The notes beneath the pieces are model-generated. The model was given only the letters and a program-made list of their open reading frames with translations. It did not search any database and had not been told where the DNA came from. The translations under genes were made by a program, and so were the position numbers. Positions 24,265 through 32,042 of a stretch of DNA of 39,790 nucleotides are shown here, one piece after another (the stretch's first letter is position 1; each line of letters opens with the position of its first letter). Location: positions 1-39,790 of the forward strand of contig JADFXV010000024.1 of the NCBI GenBank assembly GCA_015233395.1, given 5' to 3'. This DNA comes from Desulfovibrionaceae bacterium (GTDB lineage Bacteria; Desulfobacterota; Desulfovibrionia; Desulfovibrionales; Desulfovibrionaceae).

Positions 24265-24771
24265 TCAGATGATCCGCAGCTTCTTGAGCAGATGATGGGT
24301 CTTGGTGGAGATCACGTAGCCTTCGTTCTTCTTGCCGCCCGGCGACCTGGTCTTGACCTTGTAGACATAGCCGTTATTGAGCAGATCCTCCAGGTCGGAG
24401 GCTTCGTACTGCCGGGCTTTTTTCTCCGGCATCAGGCCGCGATAGCGGCCGATGCGGGAAAAATGGTGGATGTCTTCCATGATCTCCACAAGCTCGACGG
24501 GGATGTCCTGATTGCCGTCCCTGATGACCGGCGCCTCTTCCTCGTTGATCAGCTTTGCGCCGGCGCGGCCCAGGCGCAGCCCGGGGTAGTCGGTGTTGCT
24601 CGGGGTGGATAAAACGACCCGCTCCAGGTAGTCAGCGGCGATCAGCCGGCCAAGGTCGTCGTTTTCGTACAACAGCAGATATTTGGCCGGCATCATGCCG
24701 CCGTAGCGATGCATTCTGCTGAAAAACCGGACATTTTTGAGAATCTGCCTCTCGCGCTCAGACAAGCTCAT
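24265..24771 (-). CDS. Small protein with internal duplication, end of GAK locus
   Basis: 168 residues, soluble. It contains two copies of one module: residues ~14-55 (RFFSRMHRYGGMMPAKYLLLYE, taken in parts, then DLGRLIAADYLERV) and ~105-150 (HHFSRIGRYRGLMPEKKARQYE, in parts, then DLEDLLNNGYVYKV). The shared pattern is FSR-x-x-RY-x-G-x-MP-x-K, YE, DL, LL, Y-x-x-x-V, which looks like a winged-helix or similar small fold. Each copy is followed by a strand-like segment with Gly/Lys. I do not recognise a family. ATG 24771 has GGAGG 5 bases upstream; a GTG further up would overlap that site. It lies downstream of the CofD-like gene on the same strand, separated by a hairpin repeat. Confidence 0.75.
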   Translation of the reverse strand: MSLSERERQILKNVRFFSRMHRYGGMMPAKYLLLYENDDLGRLIAADYLERVVLSTPSNTDYPGLRLGRAGAKLINEEEAPVIRDGNQDIPVELVEIMEDIHHFSRIGRYRGLMPEKKARQYEASDLEDLLNNGYVYKVKTRSPGGKKNEGYVISTKTHHLLKKLRII

Positions 24772-24881
24772 GATCGCCTCCGCCACGGCCGCCAGGCCGC
24801 CGTCCCGCCGGACGCTTTCGCCGGCGCCGCCTGGGCCGTGCGCCCCGGCCCGTCCGGCTCGTTGTTCATGTCCCTGTGTCG

Positions 24882-24918
24882 CCGGGAGCGCGAAAATGAA
24901 GACATCTTCCGCTCCCGG
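24882..24918 (-). repeat. Hairpin A of the composite repeat, single module
   Basis: CCGGGAGCG / CGCTCCCGG arms and an inner GAAAATG / CATCTTC stem; loop TCTT when read on the minus strand. It lies 5 bases beyond the stop codon of the minus-strand CofD-like gene, in the same orientation. It could act as a transcript-end or processing hairpin before the downstream small gene. Confidence 0.75.
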
Positions 24919-24923
24919 TGGCG

Positions 24924-26111
24924 TCAGGTCAGCGAGGCCAGCGCCTGGGCCAAAAGCCCGGGGTCCAGAAGCGGGGCGCTTTGCTTGGTGACCAGCGGAC
25001 AGTCGATGACCGCGACCCCGAGTTTGCGCAGCGCCAAGGCCTCAAGGCCGCCCGGATAGACGCCGTTTTTGGCGTCCACCAGGACAAACCCCAGAACCCG
25101 GCCCGGCTCGATCCGGTCGTGGTCGGCGTTGAGATACCCCATCAAGACCCGCACCTGGTCCGTGAGCGAAAGTCCGACCAGTTCCGGATCGCTCCCGGTG
25201 TTGGGGACGTAGACTTTGGGGCAGGGGTTGGCGGCCACGGCCCGGCCCACGCCCGAAGGAAGCAGGTTGGCGACCAGGCTGGAATAGAAGCTGCCGATCG
25301 GGTAGCAGATCAGATCGGCCTCCGCGATGCGCTGCGCGATCTTGGGGCGCACCGTCGCCGTGACCGGCTCGGGATCGCTGAGATCGCGAGTCAGCCAGAG
25401 CTTTTCGATGCGCTGCGTCAGGACGGGAGCTTCCTTGCCGGTCAGGAGGTGCTGGCCGATGACGACCTCGCCGCCGGCAAGCCGCGCGGCCAGGTGCAGG
25501 TTCTTGTTGACCACCGGGCGCACCACGCCCTGCGCCCCGACCAGCTTGGAGAACAGATAGATCACCGTGTCGAATTGGCGGCGGCTGTCCAGATATCCGG
25601 CCGTGAGCACCAGGTTGCCGACGCTCGCCCCCCGCAGGTTGAAACCGGCCGGCATCAGGCCCATGAACGCGCGGCAATGGTTGCGTAAAATCTTGCGCAT
25701 GGGGTCGGGCACGCGCCGGATCAGGTGGTGGCGCCCCAGGGCCAGGCTTTTAAGCTCCAGGTCCAGTTCGCCGGCGCTGGCTTTTTTGTCCAGGCGATGG
25801 GCGAACAGGTCGTAGATTTCGGGGTTGCCCGTGAGCGACTGGTCGGCCAGGGCCATGAGCCGGTTGCGGAAGTCGCCCACGGCGGGCATGGCGAAGGCCT
25901 GGCGCAGGATGGCCGAACTGCCGCCGGAATCGAACGGGGTGATGATGTGGATGGAATTGTGGCTGAAGGCCACCAGTTCCCGGCAGGCGTCTTTCAGGGC
26001 GCTGCCGCCGCTGAAGAACAGGATCTTCGGCCCGAACTCCGGCGCGCGGCGCAGGCGTTCGAGCTTGACCGGATCGGGGATCGCGACTTCGCGAGTGATG
26101 GACAGGCGCAT
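24924..26111 (-). CDS. GAK-system CofD/YvcK-like protein
   Basis: 395 residues. The N-terminal third carries CofD/YvcK signatures: ILFFSGGSALKDA (nucleotide-type loop), then IITPFDSGGSSAILRQAF and GDFRNRLMALAD, which match the YvcK pattern DDGGSS-x-x-LR and GD-x-RN. CofD transfers a phospholactyl unit in F420 synthesis; YvcK binds UDP-sugars and affects gluconeogenesis and cell shape. Named GAK-system members of this family have no known reaction. No F420 genes are in the window. Start at ATG 26111, 7 bases after the HprK-like stop, with only a weak ribosome site (GGATGATC), so translation is probably coupled. A hairpin follows its stop codon. Confidence 0.88.
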   Translation of the reverse strand: MRLSITREVAIPDPVKLERLRRAPEFGPKILFFSGGSALKDACRELVAFSHNSIHIITPFDSGGSSAILRQAFAMPAVGDFRNRLMALADQSLTGNPEIYDLFAHRLDKKASAGELDLELKSLALGRHHLIRRVPDPMRKILRNHCRAFMGLMPAGFNLRGASVGNLVLTAGYLDSRRQFDTVIYLFSKLVGAQGVVRPVVNKNLHLAARLAGGEVVIGQHLLTGKEAPVLTQRIEKLWLTRDLSDPEPVTATVRPKIAQRIAEADLICYPIGSFYSSLVANLLPSGVGRAVAANPCPKVYVPNTGSDPELVGLSLTDQVRVLMGYLNADHDRIEPGRVLGFVLVDAKNGVYPGGLEALALRKLGVAVIDCPLVTKQSAPLLDPGLLAQALASLT

Positions 26112-26118
26112 ACCGGGA

Positions 26119-27228
26119 TCATCCGCCGGCGCTTATGCGTCCGGTTTCGAGATAGTCCCTGCACACGGCCGCGGCGCGGTCGAAATCCACGCCCCCGGCG
26201 ATTTCGATCACGTCCGCGGCGCTCAAGAGTGCTGCGTAGGCCGCAGGCGAGCGGTCAAAGCCCACCCCCGGGCCCTCGGCGCGGTAGAACAGGCCGGTGC
26301 TTTTCATGAAGGCGGCCAAAAGCTCGGGGCGTTCGCTCAAGGACACCGCGCGGACCAGGACCGGACCGCCGTCGCGGCGCCAATTGAGAATGACCAGGCC
26401 GTTCATGCGCGCCGTAAGGACGAATTTTCCCGGGCCGAAGCTGTCCACGATCAGGGCGTCGTATTTTTGCTCCAGCCGCCACAGGGAATCGGCCGGCAGA
26501 GCCAAAAGCTCCCGGCGCTTTTCCGGGTCGATGATCCAGGCCAGGTCTTCGTTGTTGAGCAGGGTTCCGGGGTTGACCCGAGGCTGCTTGGGCACCCCGC
26601 GCATGCAGACGCCGCCCGCGCCCCGCGAAGCGAGGATCCGGTCGTTGCTCACGAAGTCCGCGCCCAGGCTCATCAGGCGCATGGCCAGGGTGGACTTGCC
26701 CATGCCGGAAAAACCGGCCAGCGCCAGCCCGCGCCCGCAAAGCCGCACTCCGGCGGCGTGGCCGAGCTGGCAGCCCTGGTTGAGCATGCGTTCGATGAAG
26801 CGATTGTTGACGAAATTGACGACCTGGTTGGCGTTCTCCCGGCACGGACCAAGCACCAGGTTGTCCCCGCCGCCGAAAATAAACACCATCCCGGTGAGCC
26901 GCTTGCGCACCACCCGGCCGTCGGCGAGTTCGCAAAATTCCTCTTTGATCTTGGTCTTGCCCGGGTCCGGCGCCTTGGCCGCATAGGGCAGGTCAAGCGT
27001 CACGGGCGCCGATTCCAGGGCGGTGATGACGATCTCGCTTTCGCCCCCGGGGCTCAAGAATTCCTGGAAATAATGCGTGAGCTCCTTGGCCAGGGCGTCG
27101 TCGCCGGTGCGCACCGCGATGACGCAGCCGCCCAGGTCGACGCGGACTTCCAGGGGGGTTTTCGCTGCGTTAAGAAACGGGGCCGTAAGTTCGCGCCTGC
27201 TTGGCAGGCCGGGCGAGACGGCGCTCAC
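26119..27228 (-). CDS. HprK-related kinase (GAK system, type B)
   Basis: 369 residues. A P-loop GFSGMGKSTLAMRLMSLGADF lies at about residue 175 (quoted here in part: GFSGMGKST), followed by SNDRIL, as in the C-terminal domain of HPr kinase/phosphorylase. The N-terminal ~160 residues (VRVDLGGCVIAVRT, GGGDNLVLGP) are specific to the HprK-like proteins of GAK loci. No HPr gene is in the window, so the substrate is unknown; another locus protein or a small molecule is possible. The GTG start at 27228 overlaps the ATP-grasp stop (GTGA). The frame continues upstream antisense-like over the ATP-grasp gene, but that part is not protein-like and is rejected. Confidence 0.88.
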   Translation of the reverse strand: MSAVSPGLPSRRELTAPFLNAAKTPLEVRVDLGGCVIAVRTGDDALAKELTHYFQEFLSPGGESEIVITALESAPVTLDLPYAAKAPDPGKTKIKEEFCELADGRVVRKRLTGMVFIFGGGDNLVLGPCRENANQVVNFVNNRFIERMLNQGCQLGHAAGVRLCGRGLALAGFSGMGKSTLAMRLMSLGADFVSNDRILASRGAGGVCMRGVPKQPRVNPGTLLNNEDLAWIIDPEKRRELLALPADSLWRLEQKYDALIVDSFGPGKFVLTARMNGLVILNWRRDGGPVLVRAVSLSERPELLAAFMKSTGLFYRAEGPGVGFDRSPAAYAALLSAADVIEIAGGVDFDRAAAVCRDYLETGRISAGG

Positions 27229-28097
27229 CGGCCCACCTTGTCCAGGACGTAATCGGCGACCAGCGCGGCGGCGTCGATGCCGCGCGCCTGGAACAGCCCC
27301 CTGAAGCCGCCGAAGGCCGAAACCTCGAAGACGTACGGGCCGTCCTTGGTCAGGGCCACGTCCACGGTGGTGAAATCGAGCCCGAACAGGCCGGCGGCTT
27401 TGCGCGCCAATTCGACGATCTCCGCCGGCGGATCGGCGGGCTTGTACTTGCCGCCGGAGGCCGTGGTCGTGTTCCAGGCCTCGTTGGTTTTGCAGCGGGC
27501 GTAGGTGGTCAGGTACTCGCCGCCGAGGAAGGCCAGCCCCAGGTCGGAGTCGCCGAGCTCGATGGCCTTTTGGATGTACATGACCCGGTTTTCCGCGTGG
27601 TAGGCGGCGATGACTTCCGCCGCGCCGGGTTCGTCGCTGATCAGCGTCATGCCCCGGGCCTTGGAGGTGTACAGCGGCTTGAACACGGCCAGGCCGTATT
27701 CGCGGACCGTTTCCAGGGCGAGCGCCGGGTCCTCGGTGACGGTGGTCGGCGGCATGGGGATGCCGCCCAGGCGCAGGGTCACGGTGCAGGCCAGCCGGTT
27801 GAGCACGCGCAGGATGGCCAGGGGGGAACTGAAAATCCTCACCCCGCGCTCGGCCACGAAGCGCAGCGATTCCAAGCGGTCGAGCATGTCCGGCGAATAG
27901 CTGGTTCCGATCTTCTTGATCATGAGGGCGTCCAGTTCGCACAGGTCGCAGCCCTCGAACATGGCCCGGCCGGTCTGAAGATCGAACTTGACCGCCTTGA
28001 TGTCGATGAGCAGACGAACCCCGGTCCTGACCGCGACCGCGTCGGCCAGGCTTTCCGAGGACCAGCCCCCCGGAATTCCGATGACGCCAATCTTCAT
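27225..28097 (-). CDS. GAK-system ATP-grasp enzyme
   Basis: 290 residues, RimK-like ATP-grasp fold. An N-terminal Rossmann-like part (MKIGVIGIPGGWSSESL), then the ATP-grasp lid and base: GLAVFKPLYTSKARGM (ATP-binding Lys and loop), VMYIQKAIELGDSDLGLAF (partly quoted), and metal-binding acid residues near YVFEVSAFGGFRGL. RimK-like enzymes form amide or related bonds using an acyl phosphate. In this family the acceptor is unknown; a locus protein with a C-terminal tail (such as the XXXCH protein) is a reasonable candidate, by analogy with RimK, which tails a ribosomal protein. ATG after AAGGGG; 12 bases follow the upstream stop. Its own stop overlaps the HprK-like gene. Confidence 0.9.
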   Translation of the reverse strand: MKIGVIGIPGGWSSESLADAVAVRTGVRLLIDIKAVKFDLQTGRAMFEGCDLCELDALMIKKIGTSYSPDMLDRLESLRFVAERGVRIFSSPLAILRVLNRLACTVTLRLGGIPMPPTTVTEDPALALETVREYGLAVFKPLYTSKARGMTLISDEPGAAEVIAAYHAENRVMYIQKAIELGDSDLGLAFLGGEYLTTYARCKTNEAWNTTTASGGKYKPADPPAEIVELARKAAGLFGLDFTTVDVALTKDGPYVFEVSAFGGFRGLFQARGIDAAALVADYVLDKVGR

Positions 28098-28109
28098 GAG
28101 GCAAACCCC

Positions 28110-29762
28110 TTATAAATACAGGATGTCTTTGGGCAAAACGAACGCTTCCCAGTTCCCGCCTCCGTGGGCCGCGATCGTCTCCAACAGATACATCGAGCGG
28201 TGGTACATTTCCCTGGCGAATTTGTAGTGCAGTTCGAAGCGGGTGGAAGTGTAAAAGGAGCGGGCAAGCGCGAAGGCCAGCCTGGCCTCGAAGGTGGCGT
28301 CCCCGTGCTCGGCGGCGAAGGTTGCGGCAAAAAGGTAAAACTGGCCGATGACCTTGTCGATCCGTTCGCGCACGCCGTCGAAGACCGGGGTGCGGAAATT
28401 CGAGACCAGAAAGGTCGAGACGTCCTGCAGATAATCGTAATCGCGGGACCGGTAGAGATCGATGTAGTGGACCTGCTGGGTCTCGTGGTTGTAGACGATA
28501 TTGTTGATGTTGAAGTCGCCGTGGGTGAAAACCGAAAACGGCGCCGGAAGCGTCGTTTCAAGCGCCTGGCACTGGGTCAGCAGTTGCTCCGAAGACCGCG
28601 CTGCGGCGCTTCCGAGCGTCAGGCCGGGACGCCAGAATTGGGGATGCACCTGGCGCACGGATTCGCTGCGCGAGCGCAGCTGGCCGATGTAGTCGGTCTT
28701 GACCGGCGCTGCAACCATGGTGGAACCCCAGGTGTGCCGGACGGTCTGTTCCAGGACGAACAGGGCGTTGCCGAGGACGTCCTCGGCCGCCGACAAAACC
28801 ACCTCGTCGAGGGTGCAGCCGGACAGGAACTCGACCAGAATCGAGCCCTTGCCCTCGGCCTCGTCCTCGTTGTAGCCGAAGATTTCGGAGACCAGGCCGG
28901 GAAAAAGCGACTGCCAGCGGGCGATGTTTTCGCGCTCCTTGACGATTTTCTCCAGGGCGCCTTCCTTGTAGATGCTGCTCTGCCGGTCCTTGGCCGCGCT
29001 CTTGGGCAGATGCCGCTCCACCTTGCCGATGCGGCAGCCGCTTCTCGTCCCCCAGATCCCCTTGAAATCGATCCCGGCCAGCGAGTCCCCGAAGCCGGAC
29101 ATCATCAGCGTGCGCTTGAGCGCGTCGAATTGTTCGATTTTGATGCGCTCGCCGATGATCGAAAAAATGATCGCCTCGCCGACGTTGAGCAGGGAATCGC
29201 CGATACGCTCGAAATAGCGGAATATGAACAGGACCGTGACCAGGTTCTGCGCCTGCCGGCCGGTGGAAAGCTCCTTCATGATGGCGTCGAAGGCCTCTTT
29301 GTAGAGCCGGTCGATGTCGTATTCGGACTTGCAGATGGACAGGGCCTTGGCCATGTCGCCGCGCTCGATGGCGGGCAGGATCTGGGCCAGGCACTGCTCG
29401 ATGATGTCGAAGGTCACCTGCCAGTCGAACTTATGGATGAAGGCCTGGTCTTCGAGGAAGCCCATCTGGCGCACGACGTTGACCAGAAAGTCGGCGATGC
29501 GCTCCAGGTTGACGGTGATGATCTGGACCGCCCGGATCTTGTTGAGCTGATCCTGGTCGAGCGTCTTGTCGGAATTGATCGTGGTGAAGCATTTGTTTTC
29601 GATGATGGTCTTGAGGTTGTCGATGTAGTCGTCCCGGGAGACGATTTTCTCGTACAGCGACCTTTCCGGCTCCATGAGGAACTGGCGGGTCGTGCTGGCC
29701 TGGGCCTCGACGTCCAGAACGATGAACTTGAAATTTTCTTCCAGTCCTTCGAAGGTGATCAT
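28110..29762 (-). CDS. PhoU domain - aminoglycoside phosphotransferase-like kinase fusion
   Basis: 550 residues. The N-terminal ~225 form a PhoU-type helical bundle, two copies of a three-helix unit (for example NLERIADFLVNVVRQMGF and FRYFERIGDSLLNVGEAI), the E/D-x-x-x-D pattern of PhoU metal sites. The C-terminal ~300 are an APH/choline-kinase fold: catalytic loop THGDFNINNIVY (HGD-x-x-x-x-N) and the metal-binding IDLYRSRDYDYLQDVS. A fusion of a phosphate-signalling regulator to a small-molecule kinase is unusual; it suggests that phosphate state controls phosphorylation of a small metabolite. Starts 1 base after the amphi-Trp stop (TGATATG), so coupled. ATG context otherwise has no good ribosome site. 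Substrate unknown. Confidence 0.88.
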   Translation of the reverse strand: MITFEGLEENFKFIVLDVEAQASTTRQFLMEPERSLYEKIVSRDDYIDNLKTIIENKCFTTINSDKTLDQDQLNKIRAVQIITVNLERIADFLVNVVRQMGFLEDQAFIHKFDWQVTFDIIEQCLAQILPAIERGDMAKALSICKSEYDIDRLYKEAFDAIMKELSTGRQAQNLVTVLFIFRYFERIGDSLLNVGEAIIFSIIGERIKIEQFDALKRTLMMSGFGDSLAGIDFKGIWGTRSGCRIGKVERHLPKSAAKDRQSSIYKEGALEKIVKERENIARWQSLFPGLVSEIFGYNEDEAEGKGSILVEFLSGCTLDEVVLSAAEDVLGNALFVLEQTVRHTWGSTMVAAPVKTDYIGQLRSRSESVRQVHPQFWRPGLTLGSAAARSSEQLLTQCQALETTLPAPFSVFTHGDFNINNIVYNHETQQVHYIDLYRSRDYDYLQDVSTFLVSNFRTPVFDGVRERIDKVIGQFYLFAATFAAEHGDATFEARLAFALARSFYTSTRFELHYKFAREMYHRSMYLLETIAAHGGGNWEAFVLPKDILYL

Positions 29763-29763
29763 A

Positions 29764-30036
29764 TCAGTTTTCGATCCTGATCGGCGTGCCGGGCGCGCAG
29801 GAGATACCGTCCCCGCGATCCTTCCAGGCGATCCTGAGGGTTATTTTGCTCTCGTCGTTCTTTTTCTTGGCCTTGACCGAAAAGTTGAGCAGGCCCTTGG
29901 GGGTGAGCAGGATCTCTTCCTCGCCCGAGGAAAGCGCGATCCGGCCGTTTTCAAAACCGAGTTTCAGGGCTTCGATGAATTCGCCGATGGTCTTTGCGTC
30001 CTGCAGCGAATCGAAGACGAATTTTTCTTCAGGCAT
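29764..30036 (-). CDS. amphi-Trp domain protein
   Basis: 90 residues. Small beta-rich protein of the amphi-Trp type, seen in GAK loci: SLQDAKTIGEFIEALKLGF, EEILLTPKGLLNFSVKAKKK, ITLRIAWKD with the conserved Trp near the end. The function of the domain is unknown. Start placed at the second of two in-frame ATGs because GGAG lies 9 bases before it; the first ATG (30051) would have a ribosome site touching the start. It lies between the PHP-like and PhoU-kinase genes and ends 1 base before the latter's start. Confidence 0.82.
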   Translation of the reverse strand: MPEEKFVFDSLQDAKTIGEFIEALKLGFENGRIALSSGEEEILLTPKGLLNFSVKAKKKNDESKITLRIAWKDRGDGISCAPGTPIRIEN

Positions 30037-30061
30037 GCTCTTTTTCTCCATCCCTCGCCCG

Positions 30062-31258
30062 CTATCCCGCGAGCCGTTCCTTGTATTGCGCGATGATCGT
30101 TCGGCGGCTTACGTTTTGCATGATGAGTTTCTTTTGCAGATCCAGATCGTCCCAGGCCGGCTGCAAGCCGATCTCGCGGCCGGATTTTTCCGGATCCTGC
30201 GCGGCCCTGGGTTTGGTCTTCTCACCCATGTGGCAGTCGTCGCCCATGAAGATGAGCATGGCGCGCTCGCCCGTGCGCCGCTGGCGGTTCTTGCGGCCCA
30301 CCACCGAGATGAGAAACTCCGTGTATTCGCGCGATTGCGGATTCCAGACCTCGATGCCGTCCACGTCGTAGTCGGCCAGCAGAATCGGCCAGAATTGCTC
30401 GGGATGGGGGATGACCACCCCGCCTCCGAGGCCGCGGGTCTCCTCGATCACTTCGCTGGCGCGGTAGAAGTATTTCAGAGAAAACCGCGCCTTGACCCGT
30501 TTCTTGACCGCGTTGAGGTAGAACTGAATGCGCCCGGCCATGGCGTCCCCGATCTCGGGACGCAGGGCGTCGAACCAGTCGCGCAGGAGCTTGTTCTTGA
30601 GCGGGCGTTGCGAAAACGAGGACCAGCCCGCGTCGATGAGCCGCTCGATCTTCAGGACGTTGACCCGGGTGAACTCGATCAGGTCTTCGGCGGCCCCGGT
30701 TTCCCGGGCGGCGGCGTCGACGATGTCCAGGGCCGGCCGGGTGACGGCGTGCATGAATTCGAAGAGTTGGGAAGACCGGTATTTGAAGGTGTGGTGCAGG
30801 ATCGACTTGAGCGTGGCCGCGCCGGTGACTTTCGCTGCGGGAAAATGCAGGAGCAGTTGCACCTTGCGGTTGAATCCCTTGGAGTAGCAATCGATCTCCG
30901 CCCCGGTAAATCCCCGGTAGGACACGAACTCGTTGTGCTGCGTGGGGATGACCAGTTCTTCGCCGCTGCCGGGGAACATGGCCTTGAGCCGCTTTTCGAT
31001 CAGCGCAAGCGGCACGAATTCCGGATGCCAATGCACGGCCAGCACGGCCTCCTGGCGGGGAAAGACGCTTACCGGCTCCAGGATCTGCCGCTGCTGCCAA
31101 TCGGCGAGCTTTTCGGACACGATGCCCTCGAAGCGTTCCTGGTCGGCGGCCGTGATCTCCTCACCGAGCTCTCCCAGGGCCTTTTCCCAGAGTTCCTGCT
31201 GGCCCGCGGGACGTTTGATGATCTGCACCGGCGCCCCGGTTCGCGGCAGGTTAGTCAT
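30062..31258 (-). CDS. PHP-like protein of the GAK locus
   Basis: 398 residues, soluble. Three patches fit a PHP-type metal site: AVHWHPEFVPLA (~75), VVIPHPEQFWPIL then YDVDGIEVWNP (~285-305), and FMGDDCHMGEKT (~340). Between them is a helical region unique to this family. It is shorter and less canonical than the PHP domain of the glycosyltransferase fusion upstream in the window, so I call it PHP-like and not a proven phosphoesterase. The ATG at 31258 overlaps the XXXCH stop (ATGACTAA); an ATG three codons upstream (31267) is possible. Placement among GAK genes suggests it hydrolyses the phosphate that one of the kinases adds, which is an inference. Confidence 0.78.
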   Translation of the reverse strand: MTNLPRTGAPVQIIKRPAGQQELWEKALGELGEEITAADQERFEGIVSEKLADWQQRQILEPVSVFPRQEAVLAVHWHPEFVPLALIEKRLKAMFPGSGEELVIPTQHNEFVSYRGFTGAEIDCYSKGFNRKVQLLLHFPAAKVTGAATLKSILHHTFKYRSSQLFEFMHAVTRPALDIVDAAARETGAAEDLIEFTRVNVLKIERLIDAGWSSFSQRPLKNKLLRDWFDALRPEIGDAMAGRIQFYLNAVKKRVKARFSLKYFYRASEVIEETRGLGGGVVIPHPEQFWPILLADYDVDGIEVWNPQSREYTEFLISVVGRKNRQRRTGERAMLIFMGDDCHMGEKTKPRAAQDPEKSGREIGLQPAWDDLDLQKKLIMQNVSRRTIIAQYKERLAG

Positions 31259-31790
31259 AGATGGCATGGCAACGGGCTTTCTGGTGGGCCAGGGCTTCGG
31301 CCATGGCGCCCATGGCCAGCCGGTCCCCGGCGGCGAAGGCGGCGGCGAATTCCTCGACGGCGTGGCTGAAATCGTCGTAAAATTCCTCGCCCTTGCCGGG
31401 AAAGGTGACCATGAGCCTGGCGTCGGCCACGAAGCGTTCCACGACCTCCCCGGGGGGCAGTCCGCCCTCGTGCAGGGACTTGACGATGAGCCTGAAGTCG
31501 CCCTTCATCCGCTTTTTCATGTCCTTGTAGCGCGGCTTGGCAAAGGGCTTCTCCCCCTCGGCGGCCGGCGTTTCGTCCTCGCCCAGGGCCTCGCCCCACT
31601 GGGACTTGATCTTGATCTTGACGCTCAGATGTCCGAATTCGTCCTTGGCGCTGATCTTGAACTTGCTTGAGCGCGAAAGCCCGGACAAGGGGCTTTCGCC
31701 GCCTTGTTCCAAGGCGTCGGCGAGTTCCCGGAAAAACGCCGGCAACTCGCTTCGCTGCATCGTCCGTTCGATTTTACGTTCTTCTTCCAT
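31251..31790 (-). CDS. GAK-system XXXCH protein
   Basis: 179 residues. The N-terminal part resembles an amphi-Trp module (LPAFFRELADALEQGG, then KFKISAKDEFGHLSVKIKIK ending SQW). The C-terminal half is helical with the GAK-linked tail MAEALAHQKARCHAIYD, carrying the adjacent Cys-His that gives the XXXCH family its name. The function of the Cys-His tail is unknown; it might be a modification site for the ATP-grasp or kinase partners. ATG at 31790 has AGGGGG 6 bases upstream; longer frames upstream are rejected for lack of a site. The stop overlaps the PHP-like start. It is the first gene after a candidate promoter at 31898. Confidence 0.85.
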   Translation of the reverse strand: MEEERKIERTMQRSELPAFFRELADALEQGGESPLSGLSRSSKFKISAKDEFGHLSVKIKIKSQWGEALGEDETPAAEGEKPFAKPRYKDMKKRMKGDFRLIVKSLHEGGLPPGEVVERFVADARLMVTFPGKGEEFYDDFSHAVEEFAAAFAAGDRLAMGAMAEALAHQKARCHAIYD

Positions 31791-31897
31791 GACGGCCCCC
31801 TGTTTTCCCGATTCCTGGTTCGCGGCCCCGGCTCTCGTCGCCGGCGCCTGGCGAACGCGGCGATTTTTTCGCGGCGGCGCTTGCTTCACGCCAAGCG

Positions 31898-31926
31898 AAG
31901 GTATTCCCGGGCCGCCCTCCGGTCAA
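31898..31926 (-). promoter_or_regulatory. Candidate promoter for the XXXCH-to-CofD genes
   Basis: Read on the minus strand: TTGACC (31921-31926), a 17-base spacer and TACCTT (31898-31903). The -35 box has 5 of 6 matches but the -10 box only 3, so support is modest. It would give a leader of about 100 bases before the XXXCH start at 31790. Confidence 0.3.
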
Positions 31927-31995
31927 TAATCTTAGAGCAGAGAAGCCGCGATTTGTCGAGACCTTGCGCGCAATTCGTTCCCCGCCGCCTCGGCC

Positions 31996-32030
31996 CCCCC
32001 GCGCGCGCGGGGGCAATCGGAGGGGATTGC
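31996..32030 (-). terminator. GC-rich hairpins after the first amphi-Trp gene
   Basis: On the minus strand, GGCAATC / GATTGCC (32011-32030) is followed by CCCCCGCG / CGCGGGGG (31996-32012). Both lie within 50 bases of the amphi-Trp stop. There is no T-run, so they would be weak intrinsic terminators or transcript-stabilising hairpins. Confidence 0.35.
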
Positions 32031-32042
32031 CGGCAAGGATTT

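Noticed and set aside
468-24918. CRISPR array or riboswitch as an explanation for the repeated hairpins
   Set aside because: Copies are kilobases apart, irregular, palindromic and differ in module content; there are no spacers and no cas genes. Placement is 3' of genes, not in leaders.
26119-28104. Open frame of 661 codons that would fuse the HprK-like kinase to an N-terminal extension
   Set aside because: The upstream 290 codons lie over the ATP-grasp gene in another frame and give an Arg/Pro-rich sequence without folding pattern. The GTG at 27228 with GTGA overlap is the likely start.
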